Source: Shewanella woodyi ATCC 51908 (GTDB lineage Bacteria > Pseudomonadota > Gammaproteobacteria > Enterobacterales > Shewanellaceae). Taken from it: DNA of 64,000 nt. The notes under the pieces were generated by a model that was not told where the DNA came from, did no database searches, and saw only the letters and a list, made by a program, of their open reading frames with translations. The position numbers and the translations under genes are program-made. Location: positions 2,790,001 to 2,854,000 of the forward strand of contig NC_010506.1 of NCBI RefSeq assembly GCF_000019525.1, given 5' to 3'. This document shows positions 1-9,509 of this stretch, piece by piece. Position 1 is the stretch's first letter. The number at the start of each line of letters is the position of its first letter.

Positions 1-34
1 TGGGGCAAACATTTCTAGTAAGGAAGATGAACGC

Positions 35-574
35 ATGAAATATATAGAGGTTGATGAAGAGTTATATCGCCTTATTGCCAGTAAGACTGAAAGGATCGGC
101 GAGAGTGCTTCTGAAATCTTACGTCGACTCCTTGGTTTGGAAGTGGAAGCATCGGCAACGCAAGAGAAAGATGAGCCCGAGGTGATTAGCCAACCCGGTT
201 TAGAAGAGACGGCAGATGTTGAAGATAAGCCAAGATTTATCGACCTTCATTCAAGCATCAATAAAGAGGAGTTAGCGGCGGCAAAAGGTGCCGTTGGACG
301 TTTCCTGTTTATCCTTGAAGCTGTCTATTTGGCTTCGCCTGAGCAGTTTGCACAAGTACTTAAGATTAAAGGTCGTGACAGACTCTATTTTGCCACATCA
401 AAACAATCTCTGTTAAAAGCCAGTAAATCAGCAAATCCAAAAGAGATTGGCCAAAGTGGTTACTGGGTAACGACAAATAATAACACCGCTAAAAAGCGTA
501 CGATTTTGACAGAAGTTTTGCACCAATACGGCACTGTAGAGGCGCAAATTGAGTCAATCACTCGCAATATTTAA
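35..574 (+). CDS. seqA: SeqA, negative modulator of replication initiation
   Basis: The 179-residue protein matches SeqA, which binds hemimethylated GATC sites, sequesters newly replicated oriC and organises the nucleoid behind the fork. The N-terminal oligomerisation segment (residues 1-35, starting MKYIEVDEELYRLIASKTE) and the C-terminal DNA-binding domain (about 70-179, with GRDRLYFATSKQSLLKAS) are both present, joined by an acidic linker. The length is normal for the family. AAGGAAG lies a few bases before the ATG. The gene precedes pgm in the same orientation, the same neighbourhood as in Escherichia coli. Nothing appears truncated. Confidence 0.95.
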   Translation: MKYIEVDEELYRLIASKTERIGESASEILRRLLGLEVEASATQEKDEPEVISQPGLEETADVEDKPRFIDLHSSINKEELAAAKGAVGRFLFILEAVYLASPEQFAQVLKIKGRDRLYFATSKQSLLKASKSANPKEIGQSGYWVTTNNNTAKKRTILTEVLHQYGTVEAQIESITRNI

Positions 575-636
575 GCGGTAATTAGATACAGCAAGATTTA
601 GAGTGTTATTTTTTAGTTGAGAGAAAGGGGACAGTG

Positions 637-2289
637 TTGGCCATTCATGAACGTGCAGGGCAGGTAGCTTTACAAAAGGATTTGGTGAATATTCCAAAGT
701 TGATGAGTCACTATTATCGGTTAACGCCAGATAGCAAGATAGACACTCAAAAAGTCACTTTTGGTACATCAGGGCACAGAGGCTGCGCCTTATCGCGAAG
801 TTTTAATGAGCAACACATTCTTGCAATCGTGCAAGCCGTTGTCGATTACCGTTCAGGTGCAGGGATCACAGGAGCCCTTTATCTAGGCATAGACACACAC
901 GCGTTATCTCAAGCTGCATTTATTACGGCGATTGAAGTACTGGTGGCTAATCATGTGCAGGTCATTGTTCATAAAGATGATGGCTTTACACCGACCCCTG
1001 TTGTCTCCCATGGGATCATTACGGCTAATAAGCACAGTGAAATACTTGCTGATGGGTTAATTATTACACCATCACACAATCCACCACAAGATGGCGGTAT
1101 TAAGTATAACCCCCCTCATGGTGGTCCAGCAGAGGGTGAGATCACCCAGTGGATTGAAGATAGAGCCAATCATTATCTTGCACAGAATTTAGCAGGGGTT
1201 AATCGCCTTGATTACACCCAATCTATGCAGAGTCATTTAGTTCAAGAGGTGGATTTAATCGCACCTTATGTTGATGATCTAATTAATGTTATTGATATGG
1301 ATTCCATCAAGAAAGCAAAAGTGAGATTGGGCGTTGATCCACTTGGAGGCTCAGGGATCCATTATTGGGCAGAAATCGCTAAACGCTACGACCTTGACAT
1401 TACGTTAGTGAACAAGAGTATTGATCCAAGTTTTGGATTTATGCCGCTGGATAAAGATGGCAAGATCCGCATGGATTGCTCATCTCCCTACGCGATGTCT
1501 GTTTTATTAAAGCACAAAGACAATTTTGACCTATGTGTAGGTAATGATCCTGACTACGATCGCCATGGCATCGTTTGCCCAGGCTCTGGCCTAATGAATC
1601 CAAATCACTTCTTAGCGGTGGCCATTGACTATCTGGTAACCCATAGACCTCAGTGGTCTAAATCCTTAGTGATTGGTAAAACGTTAGTTTCTAGTGCCAT
1701 GATAGATAAGGTGTGTGAACAACATCAACGTGTGATGAGTGAAGTTCCTGTTGGGTTTAAGTGGTTTGTTGATGGTTTAGCGCAGTCGACCTTTGCTTTT
1801 GGTGGCGAAGAGAGTGCTGGTGCGGCTTTTTTACGACGTGATGGCACCACTTGGTGTACCGATAAAGATGGCTTTATTTTAGCCTTACTGGCCGCAGAAA
1901 TGTTGGCAGTCACCGGTAAAACACCTGCAGAGCGTTATGATGAGCTGGTTGAACTTCATGGTGAGAGCTTTTATACCCGCGTAGATAGCCCTGTTACAGC
2001 CGAGAAAAAAGCCAAGTTTGCCAAGATTATTGCAGAAAATGTGGATACTAAGGTATTAGGTGACACTAGGTTAGCAGGTGAAGCGATCACAAGCGTACTG
2101 ACAAAGGCGCCAGGTAATCAAGCCAAAATTGGCGGCATTAAAGTTGTGACTAACAATGCTTGGTTTGCTGCTAGACCATCAGGTACAGAAGCCCTATTTA
2201 AGATATATGGCGAAAGCTTTGTTAGCCAAAAGCATCTTGATGAGGTGATTGCTCAAGCACAAGCCATGATAGAGACGATGTTAAGTTAA
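637..2289 (+). CDS. pgm: Phosphoglucomutase (alpha-D-glucose 1-phosphate/6-phosphate)
   Basis: This enzyme interconverts glucose 1-phosphate and glucose 6-phosphate, linking glycolysis with glycogen and UDP-glucose synthesis. The protein is about 550 residues, the bacterial Pgm length. It shows FGTSGHRG near the N-terminus, the phosphoserine loop TPSHNPPQDGG, the metal loop GNDPDYDRHG, the sugar-binding GGEESAG and the phosphate-binding RPSGTEALFKIYGES. I chose the TTG at 637, giving MAIHERAGQ, because the E. coli protein starts MAIHNRAGQ and AGGGG lies 6-7 bases upstream. A GTG one codon earlier (634) is also possible. A strong terminator follows. Confidence 0.95.
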   Translation: MAIHERAGQVALQKDLVNIPKLMSHYYRLTPDSKIDTQKVTFGTSGHRGCALSRSFNEQHILAIVQAVVDYRSGAGITGALYLGIDTHALSQAAFITAIEVLVANHVQVIVHKDDGFTPTPVVSHGIITANKHSEILADGLIITPSHNPPQDGGIKYNPPHGGPAEGEITQWIEDRANHYLAQNLAGVNRLDYTQSMQSHLVQEVDLIAPYVDDLINVIDMDSIKKAKVRLGVDPLGGSGIHYWAEIAKRYDLDITLVNKSIDPSFGFMPLDKDGKIRMDCSSPYAMSVLLKHKDNFDLCVGNDPDYDRHGIVCPGSGLMNPNHFLAVAIDYLVTHRPQWSKSLVIGKTLVSSAMIDKVCEQHQRVMSEVPVGFKWFVDGLAQSTFAFGGEESAGAAFLRRDGTTWCTDKDGFILALLAAEMLAVTGKTPAERYDELVELHGESFYTRVDSPVTAEKKAKFAKIIAENVDTKVLGDTRLAGEAITSVLTKAPGNQAKIGGIKVVTNNAWFAARPSGTEALFKIYGESFVSQKHLDEVIAQAQAMIETMLS

Positions 2290-2317
2290 TAACCATATCG
2301 GTTTACATATTTTATCG

Positions 2318-2346
2318 AGCCCCTGTATTGTTACAGGGGCTTTTTG
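2318..2346 (+). terminator. Rho-independent terminator after pgm
   Basis: A perfect 9-bp stem (AGCCCCTGT / ACAGGGGCT) with a 6-base loop is followed by a run of T. It lies just after the pgm stop and before the convergent msrA gene. Confidence 0.9.
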
Positions 2347-2365
2347 TTGGAGAATACATAAAAGC

Positions 2366-2845
2366 TTAATAGGCGATATGGCAGCTAGGAAGTTCATTTT
2401 TCTCTAGATAATTCTGATGGTACTCTTCAGCTCGGTGAAAAGTGAGCAGGGGAACTATCTCTGTCACGATATGGCGGGCACCCCATTTACCACTTCGTGC
2501 TAATGATAATTTAGAAAGCTCAGCTGCAGCTTTTTGCGCTTTGTCGTGGAAGAAAATCGTACTTCGATATTGGCTACCTATGTCTCCACCTTGTCGATTT
2601 AGACTGGTGGGATTATGATTTTTCCAGAAAACATCCAAAATATCTTCAAAAGTCACCTGCAACTCATCAAATTCGACTTGAACTACCTCTGCGTGGCCAG
2701 TTTCTCCTGTTTTTACCTCTTCATAACAGTTTGTAGAGTCTTTACCGCCCATATAGCCACATGTTGCTTTGAGCACACCTGGGACTTGTTTAAAAAAATG
2801 CTCGACGCCCCAGAAACATCCTGCTCCAAATGTTGCTACTGCCAT
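2366..2845 (-). CDS. msrA: Peptide methionine-S-sulfoxide reductase MsrA
   Basis: This repair enzyme reduces the S epimer of methionine sulfoxide in proteins, using thioredoxin. The 159-residue protein starts MAVATFGAGCFWGVEHFF, which contains the catalytic-cysteine motif GCFWG. It also has GHAEVVQVEFD and the substrate-pocket segment FWKNHNPTSLNRQGGDIGSQ. This is the short form of MsrA without an N-terminal extension or a fused MsrB domain. It stands alone, convergent with pgm, with its own upstream region of about 280 bp. Confidence 0.95.
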   Translation of the reverse strand: MAVATFGAGCFWGVEHFFKQVPGVLKATCGYMGGKDSTNCYEEVKTGETGHAEVVQVEFDELQVTFEDILDVFWKNHNPTSLNRQGGDIGSQYRSTIFFHDKAQKAAAELSKLSLARSGKWGARHIVTEIVPLLTFHRAEEYHQNYLEKNELPSCHIAY

Positions 2846-3124
2846 AAATACCTCTTTAATGCCTAAAGTTTAATGATGTCTAACAACTAGCCTTGGCCGT
2901 TTAGCCGTCCGGATGTCTTTATTCTGTTTTACTCATAGACAAAATGCAAACAGTAAATGGAAAAAAGGTAAATTTTTTGGAATATGCTAGCTTTGAAATG
3001 CTGATAAATGGCTGATGTGGGAGTAAAATGTTACTATGCTAAATCCGAGTTTTCATAACAAAAAAGGATCTTGCTTAAATAGCCCTTTGTTGCGGTGTTT
3101 ATGTAGGACAATAAGGAGTACCTC

Positions 3125-4162
3125 GTGTTACAAGCACTAAAAGAGTCTAAAGACTTTTTACAACTTACACTCGCCCAACCACAACATTTCGATGAAACAT
3201 TCACATTTATGCTTGGCTCTCATACTCAAGTGGAAGTATGGGATACTGGAGTTATTGTGTTTGAACCTAAGGTCGCTCGGGGGAAAGACATTGTACTCTC
3301 ATGTGCTGTACACGGTAATGAAACCGCGCCTATAGAGTTATGTAACGGACTGATAAAGTCACTGCTTGAAGAGAGGTTAATTGCGGAGCAAAGGGTACTT
3401 TTTCTTTTTGGTAATCCGCCAGCCATCATCAATGGCACCCGCTTTATTGATGAAAACCTTAATCGCCTGTTTAACGGAGCTCACTCTGTGGGTGAAGGGT
3501 TAGTTAACCCTGAACGTATTAGAGCAAAGAAACTTGAGTTTTACGTTGATAAGTTTTTTAGTTCATCAAAAGATAACAGCCATAAAATTCATTACGATCT
3601 TCACACCGCTATCCGTGGTTCTAAACACGAAAAATTCGCTATCTACCCATACAGACCAGGTCGTAAGTACAGTGGTGAGCAGATCATGTTTCTTGAAGCA
3701 TGCGGTATCGATACTGTGTTATTTCATCATGAGCCCACCACAACATTTAGCTACTTTTCATCCCTTAATTATCAAGCCGATGCATTTACCATTGAGTTAG
3801 GCAAAGTGCTTCCAATGGGTCAAAATGATATGACGCGCTTTATCGCGCTCAACGAGATGCTTAGCCGCTTAATCGGCAATAAGTCCTTAGAACTGCCAGA
3901 TTTTAATGCTAAAACGGTGAATCTGTATCAAGTGTGTCGAGCAATTAATAAAGGCTTTGATGATTTTGAGTTTACTTTCGCCAATGATGTAGAAAATTTT
4001 ACCTCATTCCCTAAGGGCTATATTTTAGCCAAAGAGGGCGGGGAGAACATCAAGGTTGAACATGAGGTTGAAGCCATCGTCTTCCCTAATGCCAAGGTAC
4101 CAGTGGGCCAACGAACGGTTTTATGTTTAAAGCCTGCCTCTACTGAGAATATAGACGGTTAA
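3125..4162 (+). CDS. astE: Succinylglutamate desuccinylase
   Basis: AstE catalyses the last step of the arginine succinyltransferase pathway, hydrolysing N-succinylglutamate to succinate and glutamate. The 345-residue protein shows the zinc-site segments [13 protein letters not shown] (His and Glu ligands) and [10 protein letters not shown] (third ligand), typical of the M14-like AstE/aspartoacylase family. The start is GTG at 3125, with AAGGAG six bases upstream. The gene stands alone here; the other ast genes are not in the window. A long hairpin with a T-run follows it. Confidence 0.93.
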   Translation: MLQALKESKDFLQLTLAQPQHFDETFTFMLGSHTQVEVWDTGVIVFEPKVARGKDIVLSCAVHGNETAPIELCNGLIKSLLEERLIAEQRVLFLFGNPPAIINGTRFIDENLNRLFNGAHSVGEGLVNPERIRAKKLEFYVDKFFSSSKDNSHKIHYDLHTAIRGSKHEKFAIYPYRPGRKYSGEQIMFLEACGIDTVLFHHEPTTTFSYFSSLNYQADAFTIELGKVLPMGQNDMTRFIALNEMLSRLIGNKSLELPDFNAKTVNLYQVCRAINKGFDDFEFTFANDVENFTSFPKGYILAKEGGENIKVEHEVEAIVFPNAKVPVGQRTVLCLKPASTENIDG

Positions 4163-4185
4163 GTATTTGCTTTAACGATTAAGAT

Positions 4186-4256
4186 TAACGGTGCCTGCTG
4201 TGGGTTTGCTCTTGAATGTAAAGCTAAACATACGGGCAGGCCCACCGTTAGTTTTT
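4186..4256 (+). terminator. Long hairpin terminator after astE
   Basis: TAACGGTG (4186-4193) pairs perfectly with CACCGTTA (4243-4250). A second GCCTGC/GCAGGC pairing lies inside it with a small bulge, and GTTTTT follows. The size (about 65 nt) is unusual for a simple terminator, but the position and T-run fit. Confidence 0.65.
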
Positions 4257-4287
4257 GCTAAGATAGAATGAATGGTTGATAGGTAGT

Positions 4288-4301
4288 TTACGTTAACGTA
4301 A
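4288..4301. promoter_or_regulatory. Perfect 14-bp palindrome, candidate LiuR operator
   Basis: TTACGTTAACGTAA is a perfect palindrome about 85 bp before bkdA1. Its ACGT-centred half-sites resemble operators described for LiuR, the MerR-family regulator of branched-chain amino acid catabolism in gammaproteobacteria. I recall the motif only approximately. The palindrome is seen; the LiuR assignment is inference. Confidence 0.55.
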
Positions 4302-4386
4302 TGTTCTGCAACGCGTATAACAAGAATTAACTCTTCTCATGGGAAGAGGACTCAATAACAAAGCACTCAGCTGATAAGAGAATAGT

Positions 4387-5565
4387 ATGAGCAACGCAAC
4401 AAGCCAGAATGAAACTGTCCATCGTGTCAGTTTTCTCGATAGGGATTCAGTAAACATTCCTATTTTAAAAATCTTGCAAGCCGATGGTACCGTGTATGAA
4501 AACGCGGTATTACCAGCTATTGATGAAGCCCTAGCACATAAGATTTACGATACTTGTGTATTTACTCGGGTATTAGATGAGCGCATGTTGGGCGCACAGC
4601 GTCAGGGCCGGATCAGCTTCTATATGACCTGTACAGGTGAAGAAGCCTCTATTATCGGCAGTGCAGCATCACTTGATAATGATGATGTTATCTTAGCGCA
4701 ATATCGTGAACATGCGGCGCTGAGATACCGTGGGTTTACCACTGAGCAGTTTATGAATCAGCTGTTCAGTAATGAGAAGGATTTGGGTAAAGGCAGACAG
4801 ATGCCGATCCATTACGGCTCTTCTGAGCTGAACTACCAAACTATCTCATCACCACTTGCGACCCAGATCCCCCAAGCAACTGGCGTAGGTTATAGCCTAA
4901 AGATGCAGGGAAAGCGTAATATTGCGATCTGCTACTTTGGAGAGGGTGCCGCATCTGAAGGTGATTTTCATGCTGGTCTAAATATGGCCGCAGTGCTTAA
5001 ATCTCCGACTATTTTCTTTTGCCGTAATAATGGTTATGCGATCTCAACACCAACCAGTGAGCAGTTTATGGGTAACGGTATTGCAAGTCGTGGCCCTGGT
5101 TATGGTATGCACACGATACGTGTTGACGGTAATGACATGCTTGCCGTACTTGCTGCAACTCAACAGGCGAGAGCCTATGCTGTTGAAAACAATGCGCCAG
5201 TACTTATAGAAGCCATGACTTATCGACTCGGTGCACACTCATCTTCGGACGACCCTTCAGGGTATCGCTCAAAAGATGAGGAAGCTAAATGGCAACAACA
5301 CGATCCAGTTAAACGTTTTAAGCTATGGATGATCAACAAAGGTTGGTTAACCGAGAAACAAGACTCTGAGTTGTTTGAAAAATACCGTAGCGAAGTGCTA
5401 GCTGAGGTGAAGGTGGCAGAGAAGCTTCCTATGTCTAGTGTTGATACCTTGATTGAAGATGTTTACGACACGCCAACGCCGCGATTAAAGCAGCAGCTAG
5501 AGACGCTGAAAACACATATTAAAAAGTACCCGAAATCATATCCAAATAGCGAAGGGAGTGTATAA
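4387..5565 (+). CDS. bkdA1: Branched-chain 2-oxoacid dehydrogenase E1 alpha subunit
   Basis: This is the thiamine-diphosphate subunit that decarboxylates 2-oxoacids from valine, leucine and isoleucine. The 392-residue protein has the ThDP-binding segment starting GEGAASEGDFH and running to CRNNGYAIS. It also has the phosphorylation-loop-like motif YRLGAHSSSDDPSGYR, typical of the branched-chain rather than the pyruvate enzyme. The gene heads a three-gene operon (E1 alpha, E1 beta, E2) without a dedicated E3, so lipoamide dehydrogenase presumably comes from elsewhere in the genome. The gap to bkdA2 is only 3 bp. Confidence 0.93.
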   Translation: MSNATSQNETVHRVSFLDRDSVNIPILKILQADGTVYENAVLPAIDEALAHKIYDTCVFTRVLDERMLGAQRQGRISFYMTCTGEEASIIGSAASLDNDDVILAQYREHAALRYRGFTTEQFMNQLFSNEKDLGKGRQMPIHYGSSELNYQTISSPLATQIPQATGVGYSLKMQGKRNIAICYFGEGAASEGDFHAGLNMAAVLKSPTIFFCRNNGYAISTPTSEQFMGNGIASRGPGYGMHTIRVDGNDMLAVLAATQQARAYAVENNAPVLIEAMTYRLGAHSSSDDPSGYRSKDEEAKWQQHDPVKRFKLWMINKGWLTEKQDSELFEKYRSEVLAEVKVAEKLPMSSVDTLIEDVYDTPTPRLKQQLETLKTHIKKYPKSYPNSEGSV

Positions 5566-5568
5566 GCC

Positions 5569-6546
5569 GTGGCCGAAATTAACATGTTACAAGCCATCAA
5601 TGATGCACTCTCTATGGCGATGGAAACCGATGACAAGACGATACTCTTCGGTGAAGATGTAGGCCATTTCGGTGGCGTATTCAGAGCGACTTCTGGTTTA
5701 CAAGATAAATATGGTCGTGATCGTTGTTTCAATACCCCATTAACTGAACAGGGTATCGCTGGATTTGCTAATGGTTTGGCCTCAAACGGCATGACCGCAA
5801 TTGCTGAGATCCAGTTTGCTGATTATATCTTTCCAGCGATAGACCAAATTGTGAATGAAACCGCCAAATTTAGATACCGTAGTGGTAATGAGTTTAATGT
5901 CGGCGGTGTCACTTTCAGAACGCCCTATGGCGGCGGCATTGCAGGTGGGCATTACCACTCGCAATCTCCAGAAGCGTATTTTACTCAAACAGCCGGCCTT
6001 AAGGTTGTGGTTCCGCGTAATGCTTATCAAGCTAAAGGGCTGTTGCTGGCATCGATCCGTGATAAAAACCCAGTTATCTTCTTTGAGCCTAAGCGTCTGT
6101 ATCGTGCCAATATTGGTGAAGTCCCTGATGGGGATTATGAGATTGAGTTAGGTAAGGCTGAAGTTGTCCGTGAAGGTAAGGATATCACCTTACTTGCTTG
6201 GGGCGCTCAGATGGAGATCATAGAAAAAGCTGCCGATATGGCTGCAAAAGAGGGGATCTCCTGTGAAATCCTTGATCTTCGTACTTTAGCACCTTGGGAT
6301 GTTGAAACAGTGGCTACATCAGTCAAAAAGACAGGGCGTCTGCTGATAAACCATGAAGCACCATTAACGGGTGGCTTCGCCGGTGAAATTGCCGCAACGA
6401 TTCAAGAGGAGTGTTTCCTATATCTTGAATCTCCAATCAGCCGGGTCTGTGGGTTAGATACTCCTTATCCTTTAATTCATGAAAAAGAGTATATGCCTGA
6501 TGCGCTCAAGACATTTGAAGCCATTAAAGCATCGGTAACATTTTAG
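5569..6546 (+). CDS. bkdA2: Branched-chain 2-oxoacid dehydrogenase E1 beta subunit
   Basis: This is the 325-residue transketolase-type beta subunit that completes the E1 heterotetramer with the preceding gene product. It shows [36 protein letters not shown], the segment [18 protein letters not shown] and the C-terminal [16 protein letters not shown]. The start is GTG at 5569. AAGGGAG lies about 9 bases upstream, inside the end of bkdA1, which points to coupled translation. The stop is followed almost at once by the E2 gene. Confidence 0.93.
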   Translation: MAEINMLQAINDALSMAMETDDKTILFGEDVGHFGGVFRATSGLQDKYGRDRCFNTPLTEQGIAGFANGLASNGMTAIAEIQFADYIFPAIDQIVNETAKFRYRSGNEFNVGGVTFRTPYGGGIAGGHYHSQSPEAYFTQTAGLKVVVPRNAYQAKGLLLASIRDKNPVIFFEPKRLYRANIGEVPDGDYEIELGKAEVVREGKDITLLAWGAQMEIIEKAADMAAKEGISCEILDLRTLAPWDVETVATSVKKTGRLLINHEAPLTGGFAGEIAATIQEECFLYLESPISRVCGLDTPYPLIHEKEYMPDALKTFEAIKASVTF

Positions 6547-6556
6547 GAGCTTGGCG

Positions 6557-8137
6557 ATGATTAAAGAGTTTATTCTGCCTGATATTGGAGAGGGTGTCGT
6601 CGAGTGTGAGCTTGTCGAATGGTTAGTCAGCGAAGGGGATGTTGTTGTTGAAGATCAGCCCATTGCCGATGTGATGACCGATAAGGCTTTGGTGCAAATT
6701 CCGGCACCTCATGCTGGTGTGATTAAAAAACTTCATTACGCTAAAGGTGAGATAGCAAAAGTTCATGCACCTTTATACTCTGTTGATATTTCAGGGGAAC
6801 TTACATCTTCTGATATCGCTGAGACCCAAGCTTTTGAATCAAAAAGTGAGATTGATAAGCAAGAGGTTGTAACCTCAGTTGAAAATACTTCATCACTAAG
6901 CTCTGTTCAAATAGAGGAGTTTCTTTTACCTGATATTGGCGAAGGAATTGTTGAGTGTGAACTGGTCGAGTGGCTGGTGAAAGAGGGCGATCTTGTTGTT
7001 GAAGATCAACCCATTGCCGATGTAATGACAGATAAAGCTTTAGTTCAGATCCCTGCCATCAAAACAGGAAAGATTGCTAAGTTACACTACCGAAAAGGCC
7101 AACTGGCTAAAGTCCACGAGCCTCTATTTTCGGTAGAAGTGGCAGTAGAAGCTGGTGTTGAAGCAGCTGTTATCTCTGAGGCTGAAGTGGTTAACGAGCC
7201 AGTTGTTTCTCAAGAGCTAGTCGCTCAAGGAAAAGCACTTGCCAGTCCAGCTGTTAGGCGTCTAGCTCGCAGTTTAGGTATCGATATTGCCAGTGTTTCC
7301 GGTACAGGTAAAAATGGTCGTGTGTATAAAGAAGATGTTAGTCGTCATCAGTCTGGTGCGGCAGTGACAACTTCTCAAGCTCAGAGTGAAATGATATCAG
7401 CGCCTCAAGCACTTCAACATACCGCTAGTTTGCAGGATCGTGTTGAGCCTATTCGTGGTGTTCAGGCCGTTATGGCTAAGATGATGACCGAGTCAGTGAC
7501 CACAATCCCACACTTTACCTATTGTGAAGAGATAGATCTCACTGAACTAGTTAAGCTTAGAGAGAGTATGAAGAAAAAATACTCAACAGATGAGCTTAAA
7601 CTCACTATGATGCCATTTTTCATGAAGTCGATGTCACTGGCATTAAAGCAGTTCCCAGTGATCAACAGTCGCGTAAATGAAGATTGCACTGAGCTGACTT
7701 ATCTTGCGCAGCATAATATCGGCATGGCAGTAGACTCAAAAGTGGGGCTATTGGTGCCTAATGTTAAAGGGGTACAGGATAAATCTATTTTAGAGATCGC
7801 AGCTGAGATTACGCGTCTGACAACCGCAGCCCGAAGTGGCCGTGTTAGCCCTGACGATCTAAAAGGTGGCAGTGTTTCTATCTCAAATATCGGTGCATTA
7901 GGCGGAACGGTAGCGACACCTATCATCAATAAGCCTGAGGTTGCCATCGTCGCGCTAGGTAAGCTGCAAGAGCTACCAAGGTTTAATGAAAAGGGTGAAG
8001 TGGAAGCTAGGAAGATCATGCAGGTTAGCTGGTCTGGCGATCATCGAGTGATTGATGGCGGAACCATTGCCCGTTTTTGCAATCTCTGGAAGTGCTATCT
8101 AGAGGAGCCCCAGGAGATGTTATTGGCTATGCAGTAA
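6557..8137 (+). CDS. bkdB: Dihydrolipoamide acyltransferase E2, two lipoyl domains
   Basis: This is the E2 core of the branched-chain 2-oxoacid dehydrogenase; it carries the acyl group on lipoyl-lysine and transfers it to CoA. I chose ATG 6557 (MIKEFILPDIGEG), with TAGGAG seven bases upstream, over the in-frame TTG at 6551. About 526 residues carry two nearly identical lipoyl domains (about 1-75 and 118-193) with lipoylation motif MTDKALVQIP at Lys43 and Lys160. A peripheral E1/E3-binding domain (about 228-262, ASPAVRRLARSLGIDI) and a catalytic domain ending in GDHRVIDGG follow. Most bacterial Bkd E2 proteins I know have one lipoyl domain, so the duplication is notable. Confidence 0.93.
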   Translation: MIKEFILPDIGEGVVECELVEWLVSEGDVVVEDQPIADVMTDKALVQIPAPHAGVIKKLHYAKGEIAKVHAPLYSVDISGELTSSDIAETQAFESKSEIDKQEVVTSVENTSSLSSVQIEEFLLPDIGEGIVECELVEWLVKEGDLVVEDQPIADVMTDKALVQIPAIKTGKIAKLHYRKGQLAKVHEPLFSVEVAVEAGVEAAVISEAEVVNEPVVSQELVAQGKALASPAVRRLARSLGIDIASVSGTGKNGRVYKEDVSRHQSGAAVTTSQAQSEMISAPQALQHTASLQDRVEPIRGVQAVMAKMMTESVTTIPHFTYCEEIDLTELVKLRESMKKKYSTDELKLTMMPFFMKSMSLALKQFPVINSRVNEDCTELTYLAQHNIGMAVDSKVGLLVPNVKGVQDKSILEIAAEITRLTTAARSGRVSPDDLKGGSVSISNIGALGGTVATPIINKPEVAIVALGKLQELPRFNEKGEVEARKIMQVSWSGDHRVIDGGTIARFCNLWKCYLEEPQEMLLAMQ

Positions 8138-8154
8138 CAGATAAAGTTAGTGAT

Positions 8155-8180
8155 AAAAAGAGCGCTTCGGCGCTCTTTTT
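8155..8180 (+). terminator. Terminator after the bkd operon
   Basis: GAGCGC-TTCG-GCGCTC, a UUCG tetraloop hairpin, is flanked by A5 and T5 so it can work in both directions. It lies about 18 bp after the bkdB stop. Confidence 0.93.
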
Positions 8181-8283
8181 ATATTAAAAATTGATTTTTT
8201 TCTGTCGCATCCTGAATAGAGGTTAATTTTTCGGTCATATTTACGTATAATCCCGCTAATAAGAATTTCGTCCTGGTTGTAAA

Positions 8284-9351
8284 ATGAGTCAGTTAGCCCC
8301 AAAAGTTGAACCAATTCAATACCCTTTTCCACCAAAACCACTTCCTTTATCTGAACATGAAAAGTCAGAATACAAGGCAAAGATCAAACAACTCCTGATA
8401 GACAGAGACGCAGTTTTAGTGGCTCACTACTACACAGATCCTGAGATCCAGGCGTTAGCGGAAGAGACGGGTGGTTGTGTTTCTGATTCACTTGAAATGG
8501 CGCGATTTGGTCGTGATCATCCAGCGAAAACCTTAATTGTTGCTGGCGTTAAATTTATGGGGGAGACCTCTAAAATTTTAAGTCCAGAGAAAACAGTATT
8601 GATGCCAACACTCGAGGCGACCTGTTCATTGGACATTGGTTGCCCAATTGAAACCTTTAGCGAGTTTTGCGATGCGCACCCAGATCATACTGTTGTTGTG
8701 TACGCCAATACTTCAGCTGCTGTTAAAGCGCGTGCCGATTGGGTGGTAACCTCAAGTATTGCCCTTGAGATTGTTGAGCACTTAGACAGTGAAGATAAGA
8801 AAATTATCTGGGGCCCAGATCGTCATCTGGGTAGCTATATTGCTAAAGAGACTGGCGCTGAAATGCTAATGTGGCAGGGAGAGTGCATTGTTCATGATGA
8901 GTTTAAAGCAAATGCATTGCGAGAGCTTAAAATACAGCACCCTGATGCCGCTATTTTGGTTCACCCTGAGTCTCCAGCTAGCGTGGTTGAACTTGCAGAT
9001 GCAGTGGGCTCAACAAGTCAGCTTATTAAAGCTGCTCAAACCATGGAAAATGACACCTTTATCGTGGCTACAGATAAGGGGATCTTCTATAAGATGCAGC
9101 AGGCGGCACCAGGAAAAACATTAATTGAGGCACCAACCGGTGGTAATGGGGCAACGTGTCGAAGTTGTGCTCACTGTCCTTGGATGGCGATGAATGGTTT
9201 ACAAGCGATTGAAGCTTCATTAACGGCTAAAGATACCCAAGAACATGAAATTTTCGTCGATGATGAGTTGCGAAAGGGGGCTTTGATACCGCTTGATCGT
9301 ATGTTGAATTTTGCCCAAACACTAAACATGAAAGTGAAGGGTAATGCCTAG
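8284..9351 (+). CDS. nadA: Quinolinate synthase A
   Basis: NadA condenses iminoaspartate with dihydroxyacetone phosphate to quinolinate, a step of NAD synthesis, using a [4Fe-4S] cluster. The 355-residue protein has the three expected cysteine regions: [26 protein letters not shown] and [15 protein letters not shown]. The first region binds substrate through [12 protein letters not shown] and [10 protein letters not shown]. The length matches the E. coli-type enzyme. It stands as a single gene between two terminators. Confidence 0.95.
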   Translation: MSQLAPKVEPIQYPFPPKPLPLSEHEKSEYKAKIKQLLIDRDAVLVAHYYTDPEIQALAEETGGCVSDSLEMARFGRDHPAKTLIVAGVKFMGETSKILSPEKTVLMPTLEATCSLDIGCPIETFSEFCDAHPDHTVVVYANTSAAVKARADWVVTSSIALEIVEHLDSEDKKIIWGPDRHLGSYIAKETGAEMLMWQGECIVHDEFKANALRELKIQHPDAAILVHPESPASVVELADAVGSTSQLIKAAQTMENDTFIVATDKGIFYKMQQAAPGKTLIEAPTGGNGATCRSCAHCPWMAMNGLQAIEASLTAKDTQEHEIFVDDELRKGALIPLDRMLNFAQTLNMKVKGNA

Positions 9352-9401
9352 TTATTGAACGTGCTTGCTGTGATTTTAAGCTGTAAAAATTGATCTAGAT
9401 T

Positions 9402-9428
9402 AAAAAGCCCTCAAAATGAGGGCTTTTT
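9402..9428 (+). terminator. Terminator after nadA
   Basis: AAAAAGCCCTCA pairs with TGAGGGCTTTTT across an AAA loop, followed by T-rich DNA, about 50 bp after the nadA stop. Confidence 0.93.
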
Positions 9429-9509
9429 ACTATTTTATTTACTTTATTTAACGGGAATGGGCTAAACTAATAACCTTAAAAAACATGTTGGAATACAAGG
9501 ACGTTACTT

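Noticed and set aside
2615..2866. 83-codon frame opposite msrA
   Set aside because: It is the complement of a well-supported msrA gene.
4186..4256. Riboswitch before the bkd operon
   Set aside because: The structure is a single long stem ending in a T-run immediately after astE. It fits a terminator better, and no known aptamer motif was recognised.
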